In this document: piece after piece, positions 52,406-61,131 of the stretch
Position numbering within the stretch: the stretch's first letter is position 1
Layout: each line of letters begins with the position of its first letter
Origin: Erythrobacteraceae bacterium Alg239-R51
GTDB lineage: Bacteria; Pseudomonadota; Alphaproteobacteria; Sphingomonadales; Sphingomonadaceae
Assembly (NCBI GenBank): GCA_947331495.1
Contig: CAMZOI010000001.1
Span: 744,001-808,000 of the forward strand
Length of the DNA stretch: 64,000 nt
Reading direction: 5' to 3'
The notes under the pieces: model-generated
Database searches by the model: none
What the model was told of the DNA's origin: nothing
Seen by the model: only the letters and a program-made list of their open reading frames with translations
Made by a program: the position numbers and the translations under genes

Positions 52406-53773
52406 TTAAGTAATGGTTTGAGCCTCGCCGATATGGCCTTTTTTCGTAGCCAGCGCTTTCCACACCACGAACGCTGCCAACGCACCGCCCGCTACATTTG
52501 CGAGGAGTTCTGCCGCGTAGATCGCTTCTGCACCCCAATCGTCACGCAGGAGCCAGCCCAGGGGCAGCATGACGAGGAACACGCGAGCGAAGCTCTGCAT
52601 CAGTGCCAGGCCAGACTTGTCGACTGCATTCAACGCACCGTTGGCCACTATGAGGACTCCGAAACCGGCGTAGCCCCAAACCGATATGGCCAGATAGCGC
52701 GAAAATTCTTCGATGACCGCTGGATCCTCGGTAAAAAACTGGGCGAACCAATCGCCGGTGAAGAACAGGACGACAGCGGTCGCCAAACCATATGCGAGCG
52801 AGAAAAGCGCCGACCAGTACATTGCCCGCCGCGATCGGTCGGGACGGTTCGCGCCCCAGTTCTGCCCCACGATCGCCCCGATCGATCCCGATAGGGCGAG
52901 CAGCGGGACCACGGCGAAACTTTGCAAGCGACCGGCCGCACCGAACCCGGCCACTGCAGCTTCGCCCTGGGAGGCGAGCAGTGCCGTCAGCACCGCCAGC
53001 CCGATGGGATTGATCGCATTGGAAAAGGCAGCTGGTCCCGCGACACGAAGGATCGCCACGCTGGATTCCGTCACATTGCACTTGCGGATCAGGGTCGGGT
53101 GAATTTGCAGCGACGCGCGTTTAATCAGCCAGAGCGCCACCAGGATTGCCACCCCGAAACCGACAATCGTGGCATAGGCCGCGCCGGCGATGCCGAACCC
53201 GGCAAAGCCAAGGGCGCCGGTGATGAATATTGGATCGAGTATCCAATTGGCCACCGAGTAGGTGATCGAGACATAGGATGTCTTGCGGGCCTCCCCCTGA
53301 CCGCGCAGCACACCGTTCAATCCCATTTGCAACAAGAGGACCGGCATGCCGAGCGCGTAGGGACGCATGTATTCGCGAATGAGTGGAAGCAGGTCGTCCG
53401 GTGCCTGCATGAGACGGAACAGCGGATCGAGAAGCAGGTACAAGGTCAACCCCATGACCACTCCGGCCGCCAGAGCGAAGACCGCGCCGAAATTTGCCAG
53501 CCGCTCTGCCCGGTCCCGGTCGGCGGCTCCAAGCGCTCGTGAAATGACCGAGTTGATACCTACCATCACGCCCACACCAAGGCTGGAGATGGCGATAGTG
53601 ATGGGAAAGATGAAACTGACTGCGGCCAGTTCCTTCGCGCCTAGTTGACCGATGAAATATGCGTCGATCAGGCCAACCGACATGATAGCAGCGACACCGA
53701 TGATCATGGGCGTAGTCTGGCCGACGAGGTGGCCGCGGATCGTCCCGCGTGTCAGTCTGGCCGCCTCGCTCAT
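52406..53773 (-). CDS. MATE-family multidrug exporter
   Basis: A 455-aa protein with twelve hydrophobic segments in two pseudo-symmetric halves. The N-terminal half has GLIDAYFIGQLGAKELAAVSF, VGVMVGINSVISRALGAADRD and later LRGQGEARKTSYVS; the C-terminal half has RVAGPAAFSNAINPIG and IVGQNWGANRPDRSRRA, all MATE signatures. It would export cationic drugs in exchange for Na+ or H+. It ends 48 nt before cheA on the same strand but is functionally unrelated to chemotaxis. Confidence 0.92.
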   Translation of the reverse strand: MSEAARLTRGTIRGHLVGQTTPMIIGVAAIMSVGLIDAYFIGQLGAKELAAVSFIFPITIAISSLGVGVMVGINSVISRALGAADRDRAERLANFGAVFALAAGVVMGLTLYLLLDPLFRLMQAPDDLLPLIREYMRPYALGMPVLLLQMGLNGVLRGQGEARKTSYVSITYSVANWILDPIFITGALGFAGFGIAGAAYATIVGFGVAILVALWLIKRASLQIHPTLIRKCNVTESSVAILRVAGPAAFSNAINPIGLAVLTALLASQGEAAVAGFGAAGRLQSFAVVPLLALSGSIGAIVGQNWGANRPDRSRRAMYWSALFSLAYGLATAVVLFFTGDWFAQFFTEDPAVIEEFSRYLAISVWGYAGFGVLIVANGALNAVDKSGLALMQSFARVFLVMLPLGWLLRDDWGAEAIYAAELLANVAGGALAAFVVWKALATKKGHIGEAQTIT

Positions 53774-53891
53774 CGGCAGCCGGGTAGCGGGCCGGGGCGG
53801 TCTTGCCTAGCGCCCAATTCAGTTCCGTCGCTTGCCGACTCGCCCAAACCCATGCGATAGAGGTTGCAAAGAGAGACCCAAGGAGAGCGCC

Positions 53892-54656
53892 ATGGCCACG
53901 CAGATCAAGCCGACATTCGAATGCAGCGAAGAGGAATGGAAGGTCCGGCAGGACCTTGCCGCCTGCTACCGTATCTTCGACCACCTCGGCTGGGGCGAAA
54001 GTATTTACAACCACATCTCGGTCGCCGTCCCGGGGGAAGAAGATGTATTCCTGATCAATCCCTTCGGCCTACTCTACGACGAAGTGACTGCCTCCAATCT
54101 CGTCAAGATCGATGTCGAGGGCAACAATGTCGGTCCGTCGCAGTACATGGTCAACAAGGCCGGCTTCACTCAGCACGCACATTTTCACCGTACGCTGGGC
54201 GAACGCGCCAACGCGATCTGTCATGTCCACACCACGGCGACCATGGCGGTTTGCAGCCACAAGGACGGACTGGTGCCGACCAATTTCTACGCCTGCAATT
54301 TCCAGGGGCAGATCGGCTATCACGATTTCGAAGGCGTTACCGTGCGTCCGGAAGAAGGTGACCGGCTGGTCGAAAACCTTGGCGAGCATTCGATCCTGAT
54401 GCTGCGCAATCATGGGCCCGTCGTGATGGACAAGACCATTCCTGGAATGTTCGTCAAGATGTGGGCGCTGCAGCGAGCCTGCGAGATACAGATCGCCACG
54501 CTGAGCCAGGGCGAAGCCAATATCGTATCGCAGGACGTCGTCGACGTGCACCAACGCGATCTGGTCCAGATGGCGAGCCAGGGCGGGGCGGGCGTGTTCG
54601 ATTTCGAAGCGTGGAAGCGGCGCGTGTCGAAGATCGATGACAGCTGGCGCAGCTGA
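53892..54656 (+). CDS. Class II aldolase/adducin family protein
   Basis: A 254-aa protein with the class II aldolase fold. The zinc ligands are visible as HVHTTATMAV (HxH) and NHGPVVMDK, with the N-terminal HISVAVPG. Metal-dependent aldolases of this family cleave or form sugar phosphates such as fuculose-1-phosphate, but many members have unknown substrates. The ATG at 53892 follows AGGAGAGCGCC. It is 22 nt upstream of the 2Fe-2S gene and likely co-transcribed. Confidence 0.88.
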   Translation: MATQIKPTFECSEEEWKVRQDLAACYRIFDHLGWGESIYNHISVAVPGEEDVFLINPFGLLYDEVTASNLVKIDVEGNNVGPSQYMVNKAGFTQHAHFHRTLGERANAICHVHTTATMAVCSHKDGLVPTNFYACNFQGQIGYHDFEGVTVRPEEGDRLVENLGEHSILMLRNHGPVVMDKTIPGMFVKMWALQRACEIQIATLSQGEANIVSQDVVDVHQRDLVQMASQGGAGVFDFEAWKRRVSKIDDSWRS

Positions 54657-54678
54657 CCTGATCCGATAGAGCGGCCTG

Positions 54679-55221
54679 ATGACCAGTATGACCGTCAACG
54701 GACGGCCGATCCGGTTCAGGATGGACCCGGACACGCCATTGTTGTGGGCGCTGCGCGATGCGGCGAACCTGACTGGCACCAAGTATGGATGCGGTGAAGG
54801 CGATTGCGGTGCCTGCATGGTTCATGTCGATGGCGAGGCGCTTCGATCCTGCCTCATAACCATTGCTGAAGCCGAAGGGCGCTTTATTACCACTATCGAG
54901 GGGCTGAGTCGGGACCGCTCGAACCCGGTGCAGCAGGCGATGGTCGCCGAGCAGGCAGTACAGTGCGGCTTTTGCACGCCCGGCATAATCATGGCGGCAA
55001 GTGCCTTGTTGGCAAAGAACGGTGCGCCGTCCGAAGCCGATGTCAAAGCGGCAATCCCGAACCTGTGTCGTTGCGGCGTCTATCCGCGGCTGGTCCGAGC
55101 CGTCGAACGCGCCGGCCGGGTGGCCAATCGCCGCGAGACCATCAGCGCCGCCCCCGCACCGGGTATCAGCACGCAAGACGCAGCGCGTGAAGTGCCCGCG
55201 CTTTCAGTACCCGAAGAATGA
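54679..55221 (+). CDS. (2Fe-2S)-binding subunit of a xanthine-dehydrogenase-like oxidoreductase
   Basis: A 180-aa small subunit with both iron-sulphur clusters: N-terminal plant-type site C38, C43, C46, C58 (KYGCGEGDCGACMVHV) and C-terminal site C96, C99, C130, C132 (QCGFCTPG, LCRCGVYPR). It normally passes electrons from a molybdopterin subunit, as in isoquinoline 1-oxidoreductase. No molybdopterin subunit follows; the next gene is the convergent TonB receptor. Its extended C-terminus (residues 145-180) is non-conserved and proline-rich. Either the partner is elsewhere or this is an orphan. Confidence 0.88.
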   Translation: MTSMTVNGRPIRFRMDPDTPLLWALRDAANLTGTKYGCGEGDCGACMVHVDGEALRSCLITIAEAEGRFITTIEGLSRDRSNPVQQAMVAEQAVQCGFCTPGIIMAASALLAKNGAPSEADVKAAIPNLCRCGVYPRLVRAVERAGRVANRRETISAAPAPGISTQDAAREVPALSVPEE

Positions 55222-55275
55222 AACCCTTTACCCGACGAAGAGTGAAACCCTTTCAAAGTTCACTCAAAGTTCACT
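55219..55275 (+). repeat. Short direct repeats downstream of the 2Fe-2S gene
   Basis: TGAAACCCTTT occurs at 55219-55229 and again at 55243-55253, and CAAAGTTCACT twice in tandem (55254-55264, 55265-55275), an 11-bp period. They lie between convergent genes in a 293-nt gap with no other feature. Direct repeats at 11-bp spacing can bind OmpR/PhoB-type regulators, but no promoter is expected here. Confidence 0.55.
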
Positions 55276-55514
55276 CGAATTCGACGCTGACGACTGCGAT
55301 GGCCTTGCCCCACATTTGGAGATTCCCTGGATGCCGCACCGGTCAGAAGCGGACGGGCTAAGCTCGAGCCCCCATCCTTCAATCCTGCTGGAAGGGCGAC
55401 GACCGGATTACCCGATCGCCGCCCCTGTAGGAAAGACCTGATGCCTCGCGCATGCCGGCGGTATGGACTGGCTTTGCGCCGTCCATCCCCGTTTGCCGGC
55501 TTCGCGGGCAGCCG

Positions 55515-57644
55515 CTAGATCTCAAACCTTACCCCGATACGCGCATTGAACGGTTCGGCAGGCTGGATATTGTTATCGCCGTGCGCGGAAGGATAATAAT
55601 CCTCGTCGAACAGATTTTCGATATTGAGCTGCACGCTCACGCGCTCGTTTAGAGTGTAGTAAGCCGCCGCATCGACGCGCCAGTAGTCCGGCAGGACGAC
55701 ATCGTTGCTGAAGCTGGCGAACTGTTCCGACTGGTGAATGATGCCGAGGCCGAAGCCCAGCTGTTCGGTGACGTCGAACCGGTTCCACGCGCTGATCGAA
55801 TGGCGTGGAAGCTGCTGCAGGCGCTGGCCTTCATCGCCGAAGGCATTGTCGTTGAGCAGCTCGCCATCGAGGTAGGTGTAGCCGAGATTGGCTTTCCACC
55901 AGCCCGCGATCTCTCCGACCGCGCCGATCTCAAACCCTTCCGTGCGGCTTTCACCGGCGAGTATCGTGAGCGTCGGGTCGTTGGGATCGTTCGCCCGGAT
56001 ATTGGTCCGCTCCAGCCGGAAGATCGCACCGGTGACAAGCACCTTGTCCAGCGGTGCCCATTTCGCACCAAGTTCGTAATTGGTGAACTTTTCCGGCTCG
56101 AACTGACTGCTTGACGGCGACAGGACGAGAAACTGGTCACCAGCCTGCGGCAGAAAGCTTTCCGAGTAGGAGGCGTAAACCGACACGTCCGGCGTCGGCT
56201 TGACGATCAATCCAAGACGTGGACTGAACTTCTCGTCCACACGGCTGCCGTCCACGCCCTTGACAAGGTCGACGGTGTCCAGGTCGAACCGGTCCCAGCG
56301 TAGGCCGCCGATCAGTTCGACATACTGCCCGATCTGAAGTTGCTCTTGCGCGTAGAAGCTCAATGTTTCGAGATTGCTGTCGCGCAGTCGAGCGCCGGTG
56401 TTGAGTGTAAAGGGCGGAATAAAGATCGTTTCGGCCAACGGCGTTTCGTTCGGTGCCAGCCCGTCAGGGTCGTCGGGCCGCGTGAAACTGACCGTGTCGC
56501 GGCCATTGGTTGTGTCCTGACTTCCTGCCTCGATGCCGAGCAACAAAGTGGATTCGATCGTATCCCCGCCGGTCTGCCACACCAGATTACCCTGACCGAT
56601 CCAGTTCTCGCGCTGGGTGAAGTCGCGATAACCGCCGAGCGTGACGGTTGAGCCGTCCGTGCCGCTGGGCAGTATGTTGGCGTAGACCTTGTCGTAATTG
56701 GCGTACTGAACCGTTCCGTTGGCAGTCAGACCGGCACCGAAGTCATGTTCGACGCGAACCCGGCCGATGTGAACCTCGGCTTCGGCGAAATTGAAGTCGG
56801 GATCGCCGAAGAAGGTCTCGTCGAAGCTGGTCAGCGGGCCGCCGCCAAGCGAAGGCACGCCGCGATCGGTTACCCGCTCGTCATCGTCATAAGTGTAGCT
56901 GGCGATCAGTTCGGTTTGCGGGCCTAGCTGCGCGGTCAGCGTGGGCGAAAAGCCGATGAAACGCCCTTCGTAGAAATCCCGGTGGTTGTCAAATTCTTCG
57001 TAAGTCGCGTTGAGGCGCAGTGCGAGGTTGTCCGAAACCGGCTGGTTGACGTCGGCCAGCACGGCGAATGCGCCGAAAGTGTCGACGGACGCCTGTCCGC
57101 CCACGAACGTGTCGGTCAGGTCCGCGCGCTTGGCAACGCGGTTGATCGCGCCGCCGCCGGCGCCGCGTCCGAAAATGAGAGCGTTGGCCCCTTTCAGAAC
57201 TTCGACGCGCGCGATGTTGTATAGCGGACGATAATACTGCGCATCATCGCGGAGCCCGTCGATATAAAAGTCCGCCGTACTTTCCTGCCCGCGGATGAAA
57301 ACCTCGTCGCGATGGCCTTCGCCAGTTTCCAGGCTGACGCCCGGTACGTAGCGCAGAGCTTCGTTCAGCTGGCGGATCGACTGGTCCTCAAGCTGGTCTT
57401 CGGTGATGAAGCTGACGGCTTGCGGCACGTCGATCAGCGGGGTGGGCGTTTTGGTCCCCGTAGAACCGTCATCGCTGCCATACCCTTCTTGGCGATCCGC
57501 GGTGACGACAATGTCGCTCGGCAGATAGTCCCGTTCGGGCTGAGCGCCGGCATCGACGCTAGCTGAGGCTGCTGCGGGAGCCGCCGACAGGGCAAAGAAT
57601 GCCGCGCCCACGAGCAGGGCGGAGCGAAAGGTGTGATCCCTCAT
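55515..57644 (-). CDS. TonB-dependent siderophore receptor
   Basis: A 709-aa outer-membrane receptor. A signal (MRDHTFRSALLVGAAFFALSAAPAAASA) precedes the plug domain with SDIVVTADRQEGYG, TPLIDVPQAVSFITE, LRYVPGV and FIRGQESTADFYIDGLRDD, then a 22-stranded barrel ending in the aromatic IGVRFEI. The form resembles catecholate/ferric-siderophore receptors (Fiu/BfrD type). Two Fur-like boxes lie just upstream of the start (57644). The open frame is longer (to 57809) but the extra residues are not signal-like. Convergent with the 2Fe-2S gene. Confidence 0.92.
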   Translation of the reverse strand: MRDHTFRSALLVGAAFFALSAAPAAASASVDAGAQPERDYLPSDIVVTADRQEGYGSDDGSTGTKTPTPLIDVPQAVSFITEDQLEDQSIRQLNEALRYVPGVSLETGEGHRDEVFIRGQESTADFYIDGLRDDAQYYRPLYNIARVEVLKGANALIFGRGAGGGAINRVAKRADLTDTFVGGQASVDTFGAFAVLADVNQPVSDNLALRLNATYEEFDNHRDFYEGRFIGFSPTLTAQLGPQTELIASYTYDDDERVTDRGVPSLGGGPLTSFDETFFGDPDFNFAEAEVHIGRVRVEHDFGAGLTANGTVQYANYDKVYANILPSGTDGSTVTLGGYRDFTQRENWIGQGNLVWQTGGDTIESTLLLGIEAGSQDTTNGRDTVSFTRPDDPDGLAPNETPLAETIFIPPFTLNTGARLRDSNLETLSFYAQEQLQIGQYVELIGGLRWDRFDLDTVDLVKGVDGSRVDEKFSPRLGLIVKPTPDVSVYASYSESFLPQAGDQFLVLSPSSSQFEPEKFTNYELGAKWAPLDKVLVTGAIFRLERTNIRANDPNDPTLTILAGESRTEGFEIGAVGEIAGWWKANLGYTYLDGELLNDNAFGDEGQRLQQLPRHSISAWNRFDVTEQLGFGLGIIHQSEQFASFSNDVVLPDYWRVDAAAYYTLNERVSVQLNIENLFDEDYYPSAHGDNNIQPAEPFNARIGVRFEI

Positions 57645-57660
57645 TTCAATCTTTCTTTTC

Positions 57661-57677
57661 TTGCGAGTGATTCTCAA
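57661..57677. promoter_or_regulatory. Fur-like operator 1
   Basis: TTGCGAGTGATTCTCAA is an imperfect palindrome (12 of 17 positions) typical of Fur boxes in this group. It lies 17 nt upstream of the TonB receptor start. Confidence 0.6.
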
Positions 57678-57696
57678 ACTATGTTTTGCCCTGCTA

Positions 57697-57713
57697 TTGC
57701 GAGGTATTCGCAT
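57697..57713. promoter_or_regulatory. Fur-like operator 2
   Basis: TTGCGAGGTATTCGCAT repeats the TTGCGA...TTCGCA arms of the first box, 36 nt away centre to centre. A pair of boxes suggests tight iron control of the receptor and possibly of the divergent arsC gene. Confidence 0.55.
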
Positions 57714-57808
57714 TTGCAAGTCCAGTGATGATGAAAAAATCGCAAGAGGCGCTTTCACTAATCGCATTGCTCGCTTAGTCGGAGCGGCAAAACTGGAGAC
57801 CGTAGACA

Positions 57809-58153
57809 ATGAAAGCGACCATCTGGCACAACCCCAAATGCGGCACTTCGCGCAAGACGCTGGCGATACTCGAAAACCTGTCGAAAGTTGACGTTACCGT
57901 CGTCGAATATCTCGACCAGCCGCCCACGACCGAAAAGCTCGCGCAGCTTTACAAGGATGCGGGGATATCACCTGCTGAAGGACTGCGTGTGCGCGGTACC
58001 GATGCAAAGGAGCGTGGGTTGTGCGATGGCGATGCTGATACAGTGCTGGCGGCAATGGCAACAGACCCGATCCTGATCGAACGGCCGCTTGTCGAAACCG
58101 AGAAGGGGGTTCGCCTTTGCCGCCCGCAGGACAAGGTGCTGGAAATTCTCTAG
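57809..58153 (+). CDS. arsC: Arsenate reductase family protein (ArsC-like)
   Basis: A 114-aa thioredoxin-fold enzyme of the glutaredoxin-linked ArsC group. The active cysteine is C11 in HNPKCGTSRK, and the C-terminal LCRPQDKVLEIL is family-typical. Family members reduce arsenate, but others (Spx/YffB-like) have different roles, and no ars operon genes are adjacent. It diverges from the TonB receptor and overlaps the convergent MFS gene by 4 nt. An iron or stress link through the Fur-box region is only inferred. Confidence 0.85.
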   Translation: MKATIWHNPKCGTSRKTLAILENLSKVDVTVVEYLDQPPTTEKLAQLYKDAGISPAEGLRVRGTDAKERGLCDGDADTVLAAMATDPILIERPLVETEKGVRLCRPQDKVLEIL

Positions 58154-59508
58154 CGACGGTCGCGAGTCAGCTTGCTATCCGCCTGTAAGGCGGTCCAGCC
58201 ATAGGCGAACACGATAGCGCAAAGCGCCACGATCAGCCCGAAACCCAGCCAGTCCGAATGTCCGTACAGCCACACGCCGAGTGCTGGCGCATAAATGAAG
58301 CTCGCGCCTGCGACGGATGCGGTGACGCCCGAGGCCTGTCCCTGTTCAGCGCGGGTCACAGCGAGCGATGTTCCCGCCGTGCTGCCGGGGCGGAACAGGC
58401 CGAAGCCGAGCGAGGCAATCGCATAGGCGAGTGCAATGGCATGGAGATCGCCCGCCACCCCCAGGAAAGCGACGCCGACCGCGGCGATGGCAATGCCTGA
58501 AAGGGTTGCAGCGCGGGGACCAAGGTCGAGCCGGGGAATAAGGCCCCACTGCGCAAGCAAGGTCGCAATGGCCCCGCTCATCAGCACCAGGCCAACGGGA
58601 CCGGCGCCTTCGGCGGGCGTATCGCGCAAGCCGAGGCGGTCAAGCACCAGAAAGCCCGAAATACCCAGCACCATTGCCTGTGCATGGCCACCGAGCAGGC
58701 CGACGGTTACCCATGGGCGCAGGCGCGGCTCGAACCAGCGCAGCTTGTGCGGTTCGACCGGCTCTTCGCCATCGTCGTCGTCCTCTTCACCCTGTCCGGT
58801 TGAAGTTGATCCTCCGGCATAGGGTGCGTCATAGGCGCTGCCGCGCGCAGCGAATTGCGGCTCGTCATTGGGCAGACGCAGTCGCAGGGCCGCCAAAGTA
58901 GCAAGACCGATCAACGCAAAGATGATGAAAGGTCCCGTCAAGCCGACAAGGGGAAGCACCATCAGCGGCGCGAGGGCCGGGCCGATTACCGTTCCGAGGC
59001 CGAAGCTCGAGGCGATCAGGGAGAGTGCCTGAGTACGCTCCGAACGCGGGGTCCGGCTCGCGACATAGGCCTGGACGGCGGGCGGGGCAGCGCTGCCGAA
59101 CCCGCCATACAGACTGCGGGCGACGGCGAAAGCTATCAGCGCCGCTGTACCACTGAGCACACCGATAAGGCCGAACCACAAGGCCAGCCCGCACAGGCCC
59201 ATCGAAATGATGAAACCGCTCAAGCCCAGGGCCATCATCGCCTTGCGGCCGCGCCGGTCGGACCGTTCCGCCCAGATCGGCGCGCAGACCACCCATAACA
59301 GGGCAGACCAGCTATAGGCCAGGCTGATCCAGACGTCATCGACGCCTAGCGAGGTGCCGATCGATGGCATGACGGATTGCATTGCCGTGTTGCCTGCAGC
59401 CGTGGTCAGCATGACGGCAAACAACAAGGCCATCCTCTCGCGCGAGATGGTTCTCGGACGGGTGGGCGGCGGCGGCGTTATTGCCCCGTGTGGTTCGATA
59501 TCTGCCAT
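58150..59508 (-). CDS. MFS transporter (DHA1-like)
   Basis: A 452-aa protein with twelve hydrophobic segments. Motif A is seen as APIWAERSDRRGRKAMM, and the mid-loop (about residues 215-255) is highly acidic (GEEDDDDGEEPVE). Helix 5 carries GLGTVIGPALAPL, typical of drug:H+ antiporters. Substrate unknown. It is convergent with arsC (4-nt overlap) and divergent from the methyltransferase gene, whose start lies 99 nt downstream. Confidence 0.82.
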   Translation of the reverse strand: MADIEPHGAITPPPPTRPRTISRERMALLFAVMLTTAAGNTAMQSVMPSIGTSLGVDDVWISLAYSWSALLWVVCAPIWAERSDRRGRKAMMALGLSGFIISMGLCGLALWFGLIGVLSGTAALIAFAVARSLYGGFGSAAPPAVQAYVASRTPRSERTQALSLIASSFGLGTVIGPALAPLMVLPLVGLTGPFIIFALIGLATLAALRLRLPNDEPQFAARGSAYDAPYAGGSTSTGQGEEDDDDGEEPVEPHKLRWFEPRLRPWVTVGLLGGHAQAMVLGISGFLVLDRLGLRDTPAEGAGPVGLVLMSGAIATLLAQWGLIPRLDLGPRAATLSGIAIAAVGVAFLGVAGDLHAIALAYAIASLGFGLFRPGSTAGTSLAVTRAEQGQASGVTASVAGASFIYAPALGVWLYGHSDWLGFGLIVALCAIVFAYGWTALQADSKLTRDRR

Positions 59509-59607
59509 TCGAGCAGGGGCTACGCCGCGCCGTGCACGCTTGCAATGCGGTATGGCATCTGCGAAACCGCGCGCTTCGTGTTTCGGGTCGTTACGAGGAA
59601 AGACCTT

Positions 59608-60240
59608 TTGCCGTCAGAACAAGGTGTCAGCGCCATCGAGCGCTCTGGATTCAAACGAAAGGCGGCGCGGCTTTTCGGCCAATGGGGCGTGTTCTTCAAA
59701 GGCTTTCTCGAACACCCGAAAATGGTGGGATCGATCATTCCTTCGTCGCGGTTCACGATCGAGAAGATGCTTCGTCCCGTCGATTGGGAGCGTTGCGAGG
59801 TGTTCGTGGAGTATGGGCCGGGCGTCGGCACGTTCTGCCAGCCCGTGCTTGACCGGCTGCGCCGCGATGGCGCGCTGATCGTGATCGACACCAACCCCCT
59901 TTACGTCGACTATCTCAAAACCCACTTTCGCGACAGCCGCTTCCATGCCGTACTTGGCTCGGCGGCCGACGTGGAAGAAATCGTCGAGGCACATGGGTAT
60001 GACGGGGCTGACTACGTCCTGTCAGGCCTCCCATTCTCGACCCTGCCTGAAGGCATGGGTCCGGCGATCGTGGCCGCAACGCACCGGGTGATCCGACCCG
60101 GAGGGGCGTTCCTGGTCTATCAGTTCTCCGCCAAGGCCCGAGACTTCATGGCCAAGTATTTTACCCGGATCGATCGCGGGTTCGAATTATGGAACGTGCT
60201 TCCCTGCCAGTTATTCTGGGGCTGGAAAGACCGGGCCTAG
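59608..60240 (+). CDS. PmtA-like phospholipid N-methyltransferase / SAM methyltransferase
   Basis: A 210-aa class I methyltransferase. The SAM-binding strand FVEYGPGVGTFC and ALIVIDTNPLYVDYL, and the later VLSGLPFSTLPEG, are typical of the Sphingomonas-type PmtA family that methylates phosphatidylethanolamine. The TTG at 59608 is chosen because GAGGAA lies 7 nt before it; an ATG at 59548 and longer frames have no such site and would run into the MFS leader. Its end overlaps the convergent membrane gene by 4 nt. It could instead be an rRNA-dimethylase relative. Confidence 0.75.
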   Translation: MPSEQGVSAIERSGFKRKAARLFGQWGVFFKGFLEHPKMVGSIIPSSRFTIEKMLRPVDWERCEVFVEYGPGVGTFCQPVLDRLRRDGALIVIDTNPLYVDYLKTHFRDSRFHAVLGSAADVEEIVEAHGYDGADYVLSGLPFSTLPEGMGPAIVAATHRVIRPGGAFLVYQFSAKARDFMAKYFTRIDRGFELWNVLPCQLFWGWKDRA

Positions 60241-61070
60241 AGCCGGGTATCGGCTTCGGAGCCATCTTCCCGTTCGTTGCTCAAGCGCGAAAGCTGCGTG
60301 TGCACCGCAGCAAGAATGCAGGTCATCAACAGGATTATGACGGCATTGCTCAGGCCTGAAACGATTGCCGAGCCGAGCAGCGCGGCCTGTTCGCCGGCCA
60401 GAGCAAATACGAGCGACAAGATCAGCGACAATACGGTCGATACGACGACCAAGGCGACCAGCAACAGCAGATAGAAAAAGAACAGCCGAACCGAATTGCC
60501 CTTGGTGAGATGCCAGGAACGCTTGAGCGCTGTGACAGGGTTGCGTTGCCCATCGATCGCGATGACGGGCGAGACCAATGAGAACTTGGTCAGAACGTAG
60601 CAGGCGACGACCAGAGCGACCAAACCGCCCACGAACGCCAGTATCGAAACCCCCACCGCCGCCGCGGGCGCGAGGGCCAGAATTGCAATGATCATGAGCA
60701 AAGCGGTCTGCAGAATCTGCGAGCCGAAATATGACAGCACGGATTTCACTCCTACCTGCAGGGCTTCGCCAACCGTCGGACTGGCACGCCGCCGCAACAG
60801 TGCGAGCATCGCAAGCAACCCTATGCCCTGGATCAGAGCCAGCAGTATAAGCGCCCACCAGTAATCGCCGTAAACTTCCGATATCGCAGCCATTGCAGCG
60901 TCGCTATCGTCCGACGGCATGTTCGCGAACATGTCCATCTCGGGGATTGTGATCATGATGACGGCATAGGGAATGAAGAAGAAAACCCCGGCAAGCACTG
61001 CAAGAAGCCCGAAATTCTTCCTCAGCAATGCCAAGGCCTCTTTCCAGGCGGTATCGTAATCGAACTTCAT
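60237..61070 (-). CDS. Glycerophosphodiester-esterase-type membrane domain protein
   Basis: A 277-aa integral membrane protein with about six hydrophobic segments, no catalytic motif, and a cytosolic N-terminus (FDYDTAWKEALALLRKNFGLL). The basic-helix pattern PVTALKRSWHLTKGN before a LFFFYLLLLVALV helix resembles the GPDPase_memb/YciC-like family, whose members act as membrane scaffolds of unknown function. The ATG at 61070 is chosen; the frame extends to 61139. It is divergent from lipB with a 61-nt gap. Confidence 0.7.
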   Translation of the reverse strand: MKFDYDTAWKEALALLRKNFGLLAVLAGVFFFIPYAVIMITIPEMDMFANMPSDDSDAAMAAISEVYGDYWWALILLALIQGIGLLAMLALLRRRASPTVGEALQVGVKSVLSYFGSQILQTALLMIIAILALAPAAAVGVSILAFVGGLVALVVACYVLTKFSLVSPVIAIDGQRNPVTALKRSWHLTKGNSVRLFFFYLLLLVALVVVSTVLSLILSLVFALAGEQAALLGSAIVSGLSNAVIILLMTCILAAVHTQLSRLSNEREDGSEADTRL

Positions 61071-61131
61071 GGCAAACCCCTCGGCGCTTGGCTCTTGATA
61101 AGCATGGCTGCAACCGCCACGCAATCGGCAG

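Noticed and set aside
55222..55514. A large molybdopterin subunit or its remnant after the 2Fe-2S gene
   Set aside because: The 293-nt gap is too short and no recognisable residues of such a subunit appear in any frame.
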